From: UBA5793 sp040255465
Lineage (GTDB): Bacteria; Planctomycetota; Phycisphaerae; Phycisphaerales; UBA5793
Direction: 5' to 3'
Length of the DNA stretch: 64,000 nucleotides
NCBI GenBank assembly: GCA_040255465.1
Contig: JBDZVA010000006.1
Location: 1-64,000, forward strand
Of the stretch, positions 48,522-59,133 are shown in pieces. The number at the start of each line of letters is the position of its first letter. Within the stretch, counting starts at the first letter, position 1. The notes beneath the pieces are model-generated. The model had not been told where the DNA came from, did no database searches, and was given only the letters and a program-made list of their open reading frames with translations. Made by a program: the position numbers and the translations under genes.

Positions 48522-50372
48522 TCAAGTGACGGCGGACTTGCTGGGTTTGTTGGCCCGCGTGATGCGGCGGCGTTCGGCTTCACCGAGGAGTCGCTTGCGC
48601 ATGCGGATGCCATCGGGAGTGGCTTCGACGAGTTCATCATCTTCGATGAACTCGAGCGATGTTTCGAGCGTCATCTCGCGCGGCGGCTTGAGGACGACGA
48701 GTTTTTCAGCGCACGCGGCCCGCATGTTGGTGAGTTTCTTGAGACGGGAGACGTTGACCTCGATGTCGTTTTCGCGGTTGTGCTCGCCGACGATCTGTCC
48801 GGCGTACACCTGATCGCCGGGCTTGACGAAGAACATGCCGCGGTCGGCGAGGTTCTCGATGGCGTAGGCCGTGACGCCACCGGTGTCTGAGGAAATGAGC
48901 ACGCCGTTCTGTCGGCCGGGGACGCTGCCGCGCAGGTGTTCGTATTCGTAGAAGTTGTGATGGATAATGGCGGTGCCGTTGGTGGCGGTGAGGATGCGCG
49001 AGCGCACGCCGATCAGGCCGCGCGTGGGCACGGTGAATTCGAGATAGGTGCGCTGGACACCGGTTTCCATCTTGATGCACAAGCCGCGTCGACCGCCGAG
49101 GAGTTCCATGACGGGGCCGACATGTTCGTTGGGCACATCGACGACACAGAGTTCGATCGGTTCGGCTTTCTTGCCGTTGATCTCGCGGTAGATGACCTTG
49201 GGCTTGCCGACGGCCAGTTCGTAGCCTTCGCGGCGCATGTTTTCGATGAGCACGCTGAGGTGGAGGATGCCGCGACCCGAGACGTGGAACTCATCGCCGC
49301 TGGCGCCGGGCTCGACGCGGAGTGCGACGTTGCGCTGGAGTTCCTTTTCGAGTCGATCGCGGAGGTGGCGGCTGGTGACGTACTTGCCGCTGCGGCCCAT
49401 GAAGGGCGAGTCGTTCACGCGAAAGGTCATGTGCAGCATCGGCTCATCGACGCGGATCATCGGCAGGGGCTTGGGATCGTTGGGGTCGGCAATGGTGTTG
49501 CCGATGTCGACGGATTCGATGCCGACGACAGCAGCGATATCGCCCGCCATGGCCTCATCGACTTTGCGGCGACCGAGGCCGTCGAAGACGAAGAGTTCGC
49601 CGATGCGTTCGTTGGTGCGGCGGCCATCGCGGTGGAGGACGGCGACCGCTTGCCCCGACTTGAGCGTGCCGGCGAAGATGCGGCCGATGCCGATGCGGCC
49701 GACGTAATCGCTGTAGTCCAGTGTGGTAATGAGCATCTGGGCCGGGGCGCTCAGATTGACCACCGGCGGCGGGACGTAGTCGTGGATGGCGTCGAAGAGT
49801 TCGAAGATGTTGTCGGGGCGCTCATCGGGATCGCGTGAGGCCCAGCCGTTCACGGCCGAGGCATAGATGATGGGGAAGTCCAGCGCCTCGTCGTCGGCGC
49901 CGAGTTCGATGAACAGATCGAGGACTTCATCGACGACTTCGCCTGGTCGCGCTTCGTTGCGGTCCATCTTGTTGATGACAACGATGGGCCGGAGTTTGTA
50001 TTCGAGGGCCTTGCGGAGAACAAAGGTCGTCTGCGGCATGGGGCCTTCGAAGGCGTCCACGAGCAGCAGGCAGCCATCGGCCATCATCAGCACGCGCTCG
50101 ACCTCGGCGCCGAAGTCGGCGTGGCCGGGGGTGTCGATGAGGTTGATCTTGGTGCCCTTGTAGTCGATGGCGATGTTCTTGGCCAGGATCGTGATGCCGC
50201 GCTCGCGCTCGAGGTCGTTGCTGTCGAGGATGCGCTCGCCGCGAAGTTGGGAGTCGCGGAACTGGCCGCACTGGCGCAGCATCTGGTCGACCAGGGTGGT
50301 CTTGCCGTGGTCGACGTGGGCGATAATGGCAAGATTACGGATTTCGACGGTTTCAGCGGACACGGGCAGCAT
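48522..50372 (-). CDS. typA: ribosome-associated GTPase TypA/BipA
   Basis: This 616-residue translational GTPase acts on ribosome assembly and stress adaptation. Motifs are G1 AHVDHGKTT, G3 DTPGHADFGAE and G4 NKMDR, with EF-Tu-like domain 2 (VGRIGIGRIFAGTLKSGQ), domains III and V, and the BipA-specific C-terminal domain (FFVKPGDQVYAGQIVGEHNRENDIEVN). The ATG at 50372 is preferred because it gives the usual start MLPVSAETVEIRNLAIIAHV; the frame is open 53 codons upstream, without family similarity. The site before the ATG is not purine-rich, so the true start may be a few codons off. Confidence 0.96.
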   Translation of the reverse strand: MLPVSAETVEIRNLAIIAHVDHGKTTLVDQMLRQCGQFRDSQLRGERILDSNDLERERGITILAKNIAIDYKGTKINLIDTPGHADFGAEVERVLMMADGCLLLVDAFEGPMPQTTFVLRKALEYKLRPIVVINKMDRNEARPGEVVDEVLDLFIELGADDEALDFPIIYASAVNGWASRDPDERPDNIFELFDAIHDYVPPPVVNLSAPAQMLITTLDYSDYVGRIGIGRIFAGTLKSGQAVAVLHRDGRRTNERIGELFVFDGLGRRKVDEAMAGDIAAVVGIESVDIGNTIADPNDPKPLPMIRVDEPMLHMTFRVNDSPFMGRSGKYVTSRHLRDRLEKELQRNVALRVEPGASGDEFHVSGRGILHLSVLIENMRREGYELAVGKPKVIYREINGKKAEPIELCVVDVPNEHVGPVMELLGGRRGLCIKMETGVQRTYLEFTVPTRGLIGVRSRILTATNGTAIIHHNFYEYEHLRGSVPGRQNGVLISSDTGGVTAYAIENLADRGMFFVKPGDQVYAGQIVGEHNRENDIEVNVSRLKKLTNMRAACAEKLVVLKPPREMTLETSLEFIEDDELVEATPDGIRMRKRLLGEAERRRITRANKPSKSAVT

Positions 50373-50529
50373 TCCGGAGGGGGTTGGAACTACAAGTATA
50401 GGGGGCACATGGGGCATTCCGGGCGAGGTGTACCACCGATTCGCAACCGACGGGGTGTTATCATGACCCGTGAAGACTCGTTCGGTCGCCATGGATCCGG
50501 AGAGTTGCGTCCAAAGGCAAGGAGTTGAC

Positions 50530-51689
50530 ATGTTCAGGAATCTGATGGGTATGGGGCTGGCGGCGATCGCGCTGGGACTGGGCGGGCTCGCCGAGCCGCC
50601 TGCGACGACGTTGCACGGCGGCGAAAGCGCGACGATTCTTCAGTTTCCTCAGCAGGCCGATCTGTGGGATGCAGCGATTGGGCGCGATGGTCGCGTTCAC
50701 GTGGTGTACTCGGTCAAGTCGACGGATGGGGTGAAGCGTGGTGCTTCCGATCTCTTCTACCTCGCCACGACCGATGCCAGTTGCGCGCAGTGGTCGCGGC
50801 CGATTGCCGTCCCATCCGGAGAGCTGACGGTTACGGTCGGAGGTGAGCGGAAGGCGTGCATCGCGGTCCTTCCCGACGAGGCGGTGCTCATCTCGTGGCC
50901 AAGCGGCGGATTGATTGGCGGCGCTCGCTCGACGGATGGTGGAATCACCTGGACGGCTGTTTCGCCGCGCGATCCCAAGGCTCCCGGTCACGCCGATACG
51001 ATGACCATGTCGGATGGCCGCACGGGGCGCGTGGCCGTGGCGTGGACGGATACTGCAGCGGTGGGTCGGGGTGATGACAAACTGGCGGCGCCGGTTCATG
51101 TCGCGCTGTCGAGCGACGGTGGATCGACATTCGCGCCGGCTTTGGCGATCAATGAGAGTCTGCTCGGCGCGTGTGTGTGCTGCACGCCGGATGTGGTGTT
51201 TGATGACGCGGGCGATCTGTGGGTGGCGTACCGGTCCAGCGAGAGCAACGTGAAAGAAACGTGTGTGGTGCGCGTGGCGCCGGATGGAGCGATCAACGGA
51301 ACGATCGCGAGCCATGACGAATGGCATCTGGTCGGGTGTCCGATGAACGGCCCCCAACTGGCCGTGAGCGGCGACGGGCAGACGGTCAGCGTGACGTGGA
51401 CGCGCGGAAACGTGATCCGCGGAGCGGTAAGCAAGGACGGGGGTCACTCATTTGGCGAGGTGCGCGACCTCGGACGCGGCCGCATGCATAACGGCGCTGC
51501 GGCGGGCAATCACCTGTGGTCGATGTGGGAACAGAGCGGAAACGTGACGCTTGCCAGTGCGATGGGCGAAGGCGATGGGGAATCGCTTCGGGTCAGCCCA
51601 TTGTCGATCCTGCTGGTCACGCCAGAGGGGCGGGCCGTGCTCGTGAGCGATTCGGAGTCGAGCGAGATTCCATTGCAGGAGACGCCGCA

Positions 51690-51696
<7 letters not shown>
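50530..51696 (+). CDS. secreted sialidase-fold (Asp-box) protein
   Basis: This 388-residue protein starts at the ATG at 50530 (AAGGAG five bases upstream) with a hydrophobic signal (MFRNLMGMGLAAIALGLGG). It carries repeated Asp-box motifs of the sialidase/BNR fold: STDGGITWT, SSDGGSTFAPA and SKDGGHSFGEV. No complete set of sialidase catalytic residues was identified, so a non-catalytic beta-propeller is equally possible. Its stop overlaps the convergent mtnA stop by seven bases. Confidence 0.75.
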
Positions 51697-52735
<1,039 letters not shown>

Positions 52736-52739
<4 letters not shown>

Positions 52740-53746
52740 CGGTCCAGGGCATGGCTCGCGTAGCCGTCGGGGTGGCGTGAGAACCAGCCCCAGGCCGAAT
52801 CGATGATGTCATCGATGCCGGTGACCTTGGCGGACCATCCCATCTCGCGCTTGATGCGGCTGGGGTCGGCAAAGAGCCGAGGCGGATCGCCGGGGCGGCG
52901 CGGCCCTTCGACAACCTTGATTTTCTTTCCGGTGACGCGCTCGGCAGCGCTGATGATCTCGCGCACGGAGTACCCCTTGCCGATGCCAAGGTTGTAGACG
53001 AGTTGCTTGCCCGGGCCCAGGGCATTCATGCACAGGATGTGCGCGTCGATGAGATCTTCGACGTGCACGTAGTCGCGAATGCACGTGCCGTCGGGCGTGG
53101 GGTAGTCGGTGCCGAAGATCTCGACGTGCGAGCGCAGCCCCAGCGCGGCCTGGAGGATGATGGGAATGAGATGGGTTTCGGGGTTGTGCGCTTCGCCAAC
53201 TTCGTGCTCGCGATCTGAGCCGGCCACGTTGAAGTAGCGGAGGATGGCGCAGGAAAAGTCGGGGTTGGCGCGGCCATAGTCGATGAGGGCGCGTTCGACG
53301 AAGAACTTCGACCAGCCGTAGGGGTTGATGGGCCGCTGGGGGCAGTTTTCGTTGATGGGGATGTGTTCGCCGGCGGGCTCGCCGTAGGTGGCGCAGGTGC
53401 TGGAGAACACGAACTTCTGGACGCCGACCACGCGCATGGCGTGGAGCAGCTCCATGGCGTGGGCGGTGTTGTTGCGGTAGTAGCGCAGCGGGTCATCCAC
53501 CGACTCGCCGACGTAGGCGAGTGCGGCAAAGTGCATGACGCAGTCGATGGCGTTGGAGCGCAGGATCCGGGCCATGTGCCGCCAGTCACTCAGTTCGTGA
53601 ACGACGAGCGGGGTATCGCGGGCGACGGCGGCGCGGAATCCGCGGCTGAGGTTGTCGACGACGACGACGTCGTGACCCGCCTTGAGTAGAAACTTGACGG
53701 CGTGCGAACCGATGTACCCGGCCCCGCCGGTGACCAGTACGTTCAT
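52736..53746 (-). CDS. galE: UDP-glucose 4-epimerase
   Basis: This 336-residue NAD-dependent epimerase/dehydratase interconverts UDP-glucose and UDP-galactose. The N-terminal VTGGAGYIGSHAVKFLLKAG binds NAD, DNLSRG binds the adenine ribose side, and the catalytic Ser-Tyr-Lys set is visible as FSSTCATYG and the NPYGWSKFFVE motif. RYFNVAGSD and RDYVHVEDLIDAH are typical of GalE. The ATG at 53746 has GAGGAAAG directly upstream. It is translationally coupled to mtnA by a four-base overlap, although the two pathways are not obviously related. Confidence 0.95.
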
Positions 53747-53839
53747 GCTTTCCTCCGTGCCCGAGAATCGGCTCCGTGGATCGCTCTGCTTCGCGGCGCT
53801 GGGCGCCGACATCGGTGTTCAGCCACCCGAAGCAGGGGG

Positions 53840-54502
53840 TCAGTTTAGCATCTTCACCACGAGGAAACCGCCTACGAGCAGTACCGTAAAGACGATGCAC
53901 AACAGGTTAAAATAGCGATCGATGAAGGGCAGCGCCCTGGGGCCGATCCAGTGAAAGATTCCCGCCACGAGAAAGAACCGCATGGCGCGGCCCACGAGAG
54001 AAACGAGTATGAAGGGCAGCAGCGGCTGAGCGAACACCCCGCCCGCGATGGTGAACACTTTGAAGGGGATAGGCGAGAATGCGGCGGCAAAGAGGACGTA
54101 CACGCCGTACTGGTCGTACAGGCCGTGGACGCGATCGAACAACTCGGGTGTGAACCCCGGGATGTACTTGTACCAGAACTCGGCCGTGGCCTCCCACAGG
54201 TAGTAGCCGATGGCGTAGCCGAGCAGCGCACCGAGCACGCTGGCGACCGTGCAGACGGTGGCGAACCACATCGACTTCTTTCGATTGCCCAGGCAGAGCG
54301 GACCGAGCAGCACGTCGGGCGGCACCGGAAAGAAGCTCGACTCGGCGAAACTCAGTATGAACAGCGCCAGCGTCGAATGCCGGTGGTGGGCGAAGGAGAG
54401 CACCCAGTCGTACAGACGGCGATGCAGGGCCCAGCGCGGCACGGGGGTCAGCGCGATCGCCGCGGGCGCGGCAGTCGAGGAGCTGGGTGGCGAATCGGTC
54501 AT
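53840..54502 (-). CDS. DedA/VTT-domain membrane protein (YqaA type)
   Basis: This 220-residue membrane protein has the VTT (SNARE-associated) domain of the YqaA subgroup: FAESSFFPVPPDVLLGPLCLGN, GALLGYAIGYYLWE, and FAAAFSPIPFKVFTIAGGVF, with about four hydrophobic segments. Family members are polyprenyl-phosphate or lipid flippases/scramblases, but this subgroup is not assigned. The N-terminal 25 residues are Ser/Pro/Ala-rich. It lies between galE and a divergent exbB-like gene. Confidence 0.88.
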   Translation of the reverse strand: MTDSPPSSSTAAPAAIALTPVPRWALHRRLYDWVLSFAHHRHSTLALFILSFAESSFFPVPPDVLLGPLCLGNRKKSMWFATVCTVASVLGALLGYAIGYYLWEATAEFWYKYIPGFTPELFDRVHGLYDQYGVYVLFAAAFSPIPFKVFTIAGGVFAQPLLPFILVSLVGRAMRFFLVAGIFHWIGPRALPFIDRYFNLLCIVFTVLLVGGFLVVKMLN

Positions 54503-54576
54503 GGCCGGATTCTATCGACCTGATGCGCTGCCACGCTTTGCTGCGCCCGGCTCCGTGACCGTCGTATCATCCGCGG

Positions 54577-55212
54577 ATGCTGGGTGGAGCGATAGATTCA
54601 CTTTCGTCAGTCATGATTCGGGGCGGCTGGGTCATGTGGCCACTGCTGCTGCTGAGCGTGGTTTCCGTGACGCTGTGCCTCGAACGGGGGTGGTTCTGGA
54701 CCCGCCTGCACAGTCCGGCCCGTCGGCGGCAGTTCAACAAATTGAGCACCGCCCTGCGCACCGGCAATCGCTCCGAGGCCGAGCGGCTGGCGGGGAAGTC
54801 CAGACGCTCTGTGTATTCACTGCTGGCGAGGCGGCTGACGGCCGAGAAGGCGAGCGACGCGGTGGCGATTGAGTGCGTGGAGGAGTTGCGCCCGGTGGTT
54901 GAGCGGTTCATGCCGACACTCTCGACGATCATCACCGCGGCGCCGCTGCTGGGGATCCTCGGCACGGTCACGGGTCTGATCAGCAGTTTTGAACTGCTCG
55001 GCACCTCGCACATGATCACCGATCCGCGCGAAATCTCCGGCGGCATTGCGGAAGCGCTCATCTCGACGGCGGCGGGGTTGATCGTCGCGCTGATCACGCT
55101 TTTTCCCTACATGATTTTCAAGGGCCACGTCGAGCGGGCGTATCGTCGGATGGAATCCATTATTGCCGCGGCCCAGCACGGCGCGCAGAGTGATGCGGCC
55201 CGCACGCCGTAA
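54577..55212 (+). CDS. exbB: ExbB/TolQ/MotA-family proton channel protein
   Basis: This 211-residue protein has three hydrophobic segments (VMWPLLLLSVVSVTLCLERGW, TIITAAPLLGILGTVTGLI and GIAEALISTAAGLIVALITL) and the typical GTVTGLISSF and STAAGL motifs with the conserved pore residues. It belongs to proton-driven motors that energise outer-membrane transport. The usual ExbD partner gene does not follow; the next gene encodes a TraB-family protein 15 bases away. The start at 54577 has no strong ribosome binding site; an ATG at 54613 is an alternative. Confidence 0.85.
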   Translation: MLGGAIDSLSSVMIRGGWVMWPLLLLSVVSVTLCLERGWFWTRLHSPARRRQFNKLSTALRTGNRSEAERLAGKSRRSVYSLLARRLTAEKASDAVAIECVEELRPVVERFMPTLSTIITAAPLLGILGTVTGLISSFELLGTSHMITDPREISGGIAEALISTAAGLIVALITLFPYMIFKGHVERAYRRMESIIAAAQHGAQSDAARTP

Positions 55213-55227
55213 GCCCGGAGCAGGAAG

Positions 55228-56508
55228 ATGAACATCAAACACAATCGGATCGGCGCCCGTGTTGTCGGCGCGTTGATCTCTCTCGGGCTGGTTTGTTCGA
55301 CTCCCGCGGTGGCGCAGGACGCCGGGGCATGGAGTGGCTCCGGCCCATACATGCGAGTTGTCGACGTCGGTGACTCGCACATGCGCCTGGACATGGCGGT
55401 GCGGTTGTTCGTGCCGGCGAATGGTGACGGGCCGACCGTGGCGCTGGCGGGGGCGATGCACATCGCTGAGCCGAACTTCTACGGCTTGCTCCAGCAGTTC
55501 CTCGATTCGCAGGACCTCGTGCTGTTCGAGGGCGTCAAGCCGCGCGGCGTGGGCGGCATCGAGGCGGCGAATGATGAAGTGCGCGTGCGGCGAACGGAGT
55601 CAGCCATTCGCTTCCTGGCGATCATGCTCACGCGACAGCAGACCAAGGGCACACCCTACCCGGCCTCGCTGAACGATCTGGCGGCGAGTCTCGAAACGAC
55701 TTCGCCCCAGCAGGCCCAGTGGGTGCGTTCGTCGATGATCGATGCGTGGGGCCACCCGCTCGAATACGTCTCCCGCGATGGTGCATTCACCCTGCGCAGC
55801 CTCGGTGCGGATGGGAAAGAGGGAGGGCAGGAGTACGACCGGGATCTGGCATTCGCCGATCAGTCTCCATTGACGGAGGCGGAGACGGGCGAGGACCCGG
55901 GGCTGCAATCGCAGATGGCCAAAGCGCTGGGGCTGGCGTTTCAGCTCGAAGCCATGCACCACGACGGGCCGAACTACCGCAATAGTGATCTGACCATCGA
56001 CCAGGTCCAGGAGCGCGTGGCGGAGCGGGGCGGCGACGCATCCGTCCTCTTCAAGATTCTCGATGGATCGTCGTTTGCCGGTAAGGTGGCGCGATTCATG
56101 TTGCGCATGATCGAGGGCAATCCGCGCATGCAGGCCATGATGAAGGTCATGCTCATGGAGACGATGCGGGCCACCGACATCGAGAACCTCGGCCAGATGC
56201 AGGGCATGCCCGCGGGAATGGCGGAGTTGATGCACGTCATCGTCGTTGATCGCAACAAGGTGGTGATCGAGGATCTCAAGAGTGTGCTCGCCGGTGCGAA
56301 TCCGCCCGGGTCGATCGCGATCGTCTACGGCGCCGGGCACATGGGCGACCTTGAGAAGCGGCTTGCGGCAGACTGCGGCTACCGCCACGTTGGGGGGTTC
56401 TGGCTGCAGGCGATATCGGTTGATCTGAAGGATTCAGGCATGAGCCGGGCCGAGGTCGATCGAATGCGCAAGATGATGGAAATGATGCAGGGCGGCACTC
56501 GGCGCTGA
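55228..56508 (+). CDS. TraB/PrgY/GumN-family protein with an embedded GspG-like segment
   Basis: This 426-residue secreted protein (signal peptide ending PAVAQ, AGCAGGAAG before the ATG) has the two motifs of the TraB/TIKI family: VALAGAMHIAEPNFYG (71-86) with FEGVKP, and IVYGAGHMGDLEKRL near the end. Residues about 118-208 interrupt them with a sequence like the C-terminal part of type II secretion pseudopilin GspG: YPASLNDLAASLE, then DAWGHPLEYVSRDGAFTLRS, LGADGKEGG and DRDL, including the Ca-loop pattern. TraB-fold proteins are thought to be metal-dependent proteases; the insertion may alter specificity or bind calcium. Confidence 0.8.
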   Translation: MNIKHNRIGARVVGALISLGLVCSTPAVAQDAGAWSGSGPYMRVVDVGDSHMRLDMAVRLFVPANGDGPTVALAGAMHIAEPNFYGLLQQFLDSQDLVLFEGVKPRGVGGIEAANDEVRVRRTESAIRFLAIMLTRQQTKGTPYPASLNDLAASLETTSPQQAQWVRSSMIDAWGHPLEYVSRDGAFTLRSLGADGKEGGQEYDRDLAFADQSPLTEAETGEDPGLQSQMAKALGLAFQLEAMHHDGPNYRNSDLTIDQVQERVAERGGDASVLFKILDGSSFAGKVARFMLRMIEGNPRMQAMMKVMLMETMRATDIENLGQMQGMPAGMAELMHVIVVDRNKVVIEDLKSVLAGANPPGSIAIVYGAGHMGDLEKRLAADCGYRHVGGFWLQAISVDLKDSGMSRAEVDRMRKMMEMMQGGTRR

Positions 56509-56777
56509 TCGTTCGGCCTCGACCGGATTCTTTTTCAATGCGGATCCCCTGCGATTCGTGCAAGGTCTCTCCGCGCGCCTGACATTGGACTTGCGGACGG
56601 GCGACTCGCGCATCATCACTGATTCGTGGGGGCGGGTCGTCGTCCATTGGCAGTCCCGGGGCACAACCGAGTGAAGACGGGTGGCGCGCAGCGCGAGGCG
56701 GTTCGCTGCGCAGGACGCCACTCGCCATCGGGAGTTCTTCACCCTTGCCGCATCATCGAGAGAAAGGCGACGCAAAC

Positions 56778-58832
56778 ATGACACCGTTGATCCGACGACA
56801 GCCGTTTACCATCATCCGCCGCGTGGCGACGTCGATGGCCGTGCTCTGCGCCTGCGCCCTGTCGCACGCACAGGTGCTCAACTTCAACCTGACGCTGGAC
56901 GGCTCGCAGGAGGTGCCGCCCGTCGATACGCAGGCGACGGGATTGGGGACGGCCACGCTCGATCTGTCCACCAACCTGTTCTCGTGGAACTTCTCTTATC
57001 AGAATCTGAGCGCGAACGAAACGGCCTCGCACTTCCATGCGGCGGCGCCGCTGTGCCAGAGCGCGGGCGTGGTCATCGCGCTGCCTTCCGGAAGTCCGAA
57101 GATCGGTTCGCAGGTTGTGACCAGTCAGCAGCGCGACCAGATCATCCAGGGCCTGTGGTATGTGAATGTCCATACCGCCAATCATCCCGGCGGCGAAATT
57201 CGCGCCCAGGTCGAGCCGGCTCCGCTTGATGATCCCATTCCCGGGCCGATCCCGCTGAGCAGTCACACCGTGCGCCTGGTCACCGTGGCCGACGGCATGG
57301 TCGCGCCCAACTGGGCCGCTCCGGCGCCGGGCATCGCGGGCCGCCTGTTCGTGGTCGATCAGATCGGCACAGTGTGGAACGTCAACCTGGCCACCGGCGC
57401 CAAGAGCGTGTTTCTCGATCTGAGCAGCCGGATGATCCCGCTGGGGATTTTCGGGCAGGGAACGTATGACGAGCGCGGCTTCCTCGGGCTCGCGTTCCAT
57501 CCGAACTACGCCACCAATGGGCTGCTCTACACCTACACCTCTGAACCGTTCGACGCGAACAACCCCGCGGACTTTTCCACCATGCCGCAGGGCACGGATC
57601 CCAACCACGTTTCGGCGATTGTCGAATGGCACGTCGCGAACCCCAGCAATCCGAAGGCCACCGTCGATCCGAACAGCGCTCGCGTGCTGATGCGCATCGA
57701 TCAGCCGCAGTTCAATCACAATGGCGGCTGCATGAACTTTGGTCCCGACGGAATGCTCTACATCGCGCTGGGCGATGGCGGCAACGCCGACGACCAGGAC
57801 ACGGGCACCGACCCCTTTGGCGTGCGGGTCAAGGGACACGGCTGCACCGGCAACGGGCAGAACATCAACACGATCCTCGGCGGCATGGTCCGCATTGACC
57901 CGACCGGCAACAACTCCGCCAACGGCCAGTACGGCATCCCCGCGGACAATCCGTTTGTCAACGCCAACGGTGTTGACGAGTTGTACGCCTACGGCATGCG
58001 CAACCCGTTCCGATTCTCCTTCGACTCCGCCACCGGCGCGATGTACGTGGCTGATGTGGGCCAGAACGATGTGGAGGAAATCAACATCGTCGAGTCCGGC
58101 CGCAACTACGGCTGGAACCTGCGCGAAGGGTCGTTCCGCTTTGTCCGTAACGGCGCCCGCTCGGGTTATGCCGCGACGCCTGACGGCATGATCGATCCGG
58201 GTCTGACCGATCCGATCGCGGAGTACGACCATGATGAAGGCATCGCAATCCAGGGCGGCTTTGTGTATCGCGGGAGCGCCATGCCGGCTCTTGACGGCGC
58301 GTACATCTTCGCGGAATTCGGCCAGCAGTTCAACAACGACGGCCGCCTGTTCCACCTTGACGCTAACAACGGCATCCAGGAGTTTCGCATCGCCGGCGGT
58401 GGGGAGGTGGACTTCTTCATCCTCGGCATGGGACAGGACGCCAGCGGCGAGGTGTATGCGCTCGCGAACAACACGGGCATACCGGACGGCACGACGGGCA
58501 AGCTTGTTCGCCTGGCGCCGCCGTTCTCGCTGGCGGTGACGGGTTCGTGCCCCGGTTCGATGACGGCCACCGCCAGCGGGGCAACATCGGGCGGCCGGGT
58601 GGCGTTCATCCGGGCGACGGGTACGGGGAGCCAGCGCATCCCGCCGGGGAATCCCTGTGCGGGCACCACGCTGGGCCTTGATCGAACGGCGGTGCTAGTT
58701 GCTTCACCCGTGGCGAATCAGCAGGGGGTGGCGTCAATCACCGGCAACGTGCCCGCCAACGCGTGCGGCCGCGTGTTCCTGCAGACTGTGGACATCTCGA
58801 CCTGCACCACGTCGAACGTGGCGGGGTTGTAG
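56778..58832 (+). CDS. secreted CHRD plus glucose/sorbosone-dehydrogenase-like protein with shared C-terminal domain
   Basis: This 684-residue protein starts at the ATG at 56778 (AAAGG upstream) with a signal peptide ending LSHAQ. Residues about 24-145 form a CHRD domain (LDGSQEVPPVDTQATG, ASHFHAAAP, NHPGGEIRAQV). Residues about 165-582 form a six-bladed propeller of the glucose/sorbosone dehydrogenase (GSDH, PQQ-binding) type: RGFLGLAFHPNYATNG, HNGGCMNFGPDGMLYIALGDGG, YAYGMRNPFRFSFD and ADVGQNDVEEIN. The last 100 residues (from 58523) are the shared C-terminal domain (CPGSMTATASGATSGG, ending TTSNVAGL). It probably oxidises sugars outside the inner membrane or is surface-bound. Confidence 0.9.
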   Translation: MTPLIRRQPFTIIRRVATSMAVLCACALSHAQVLNFNLTLDGSQEVPPVDTQATGLGTATLDLSTNLFSWNFSYQNLSANETASHFHAAAPLCQSAGVVIALPSGSPKIGSQVVTSQQRDQIIQGLWYVNVHTANHPGGEIRAQVEPAPLDDPIPGPIPLSSHTVRLVTVADGMVAPNWAAPAPGIAGRLFVVDQIGTVWNVNLATGAKSVFLDLSSRMIPLGIFGQGTYDERGFLGLAFHPNYATNGLLYTYTSEPFDANNPADFSTMPQGTDPNHVSAIVEWHVANPSNPKATVDPNSARVLMRIDQPQFNHNGGCMNFGPDGMLYIALGDGGNADDQDTGTDPFGVRVKGHGCTGNGQNINTILGGMVRIDPTGNNSANGQYGIPADNPFVNANGVDELYAYGMRNPFRFSFDSATGAMYVADVGQNDVEEINIVESGRNYGWNLREGSFRFVRNGARSGYAATPDGMIDPGLTDPIAEYDHDEGIAIQGGFVYRGSAMPALDGAYIFAEFGQQFNNDGRLFHLDANNGIQEFRIAGGGEVDFFILGMGQDASGEVYALANNTGIPDGTTGKLVRLAPPFSLAVTGSCPGSMTATASGATSGGRVAFIRATGTGSQRIPPGNPCAGTTLGLDRTAVLVASPVANQQGVASITGNVPANACGRVFLQTVDISTCTTSNVAGL

Positions 58833-58864
58833 GCAGCCGCACAAGATCCGCGATGAATGACTTG

Positions 58865-58902
58865 ACCACCCCGGCAGGCACCTCCTGCCGGGGTGGTCTG
58901 TT
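58865..58902 (+). terminator. terminator after the GSDH-like gene
   Basis: A 14-bp perfect stem (ACCACCCCGGCAGG at 58865-58878 with its complement at 58884-58897) closes a five-base loop. CTGTTT follows. The stem core is the same as in the terminator at 59968. Confidence 0.75.
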
Positions 58903-59133
58903 TCCGACCCGACCACTGGTGAAACTGTAGAATCTGTGCAGTTCGTATCTGATTCTCACCCATTGGCCGCGCAGAATCAGGTACACTCTGGATATGGCAA
59001 ACCTCGTTCGAGTGTGAAGGAGCCCGCGAGGTCGTGTATTTGGTCGGCAGTCTCTGCGGGTTGTCGAGATGGGATGTGTACGCCCGTTTCGCGTTTAACG
59101 TCGGCCGAGGTGGGATTCCAGAAGGAGGATCTC
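58903..59133 (+). other. upstream region of the 59134 gene
   Basis: About 230 non-coding bases. TAGAAT at 58928-58933 could be a -10 hexamer but has no convincing -35. AAGGAGG at 59122-59128 is a strong ribosome binding site for the ATG at 59134. Nothing else is recognised. Confidence 0.3.
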
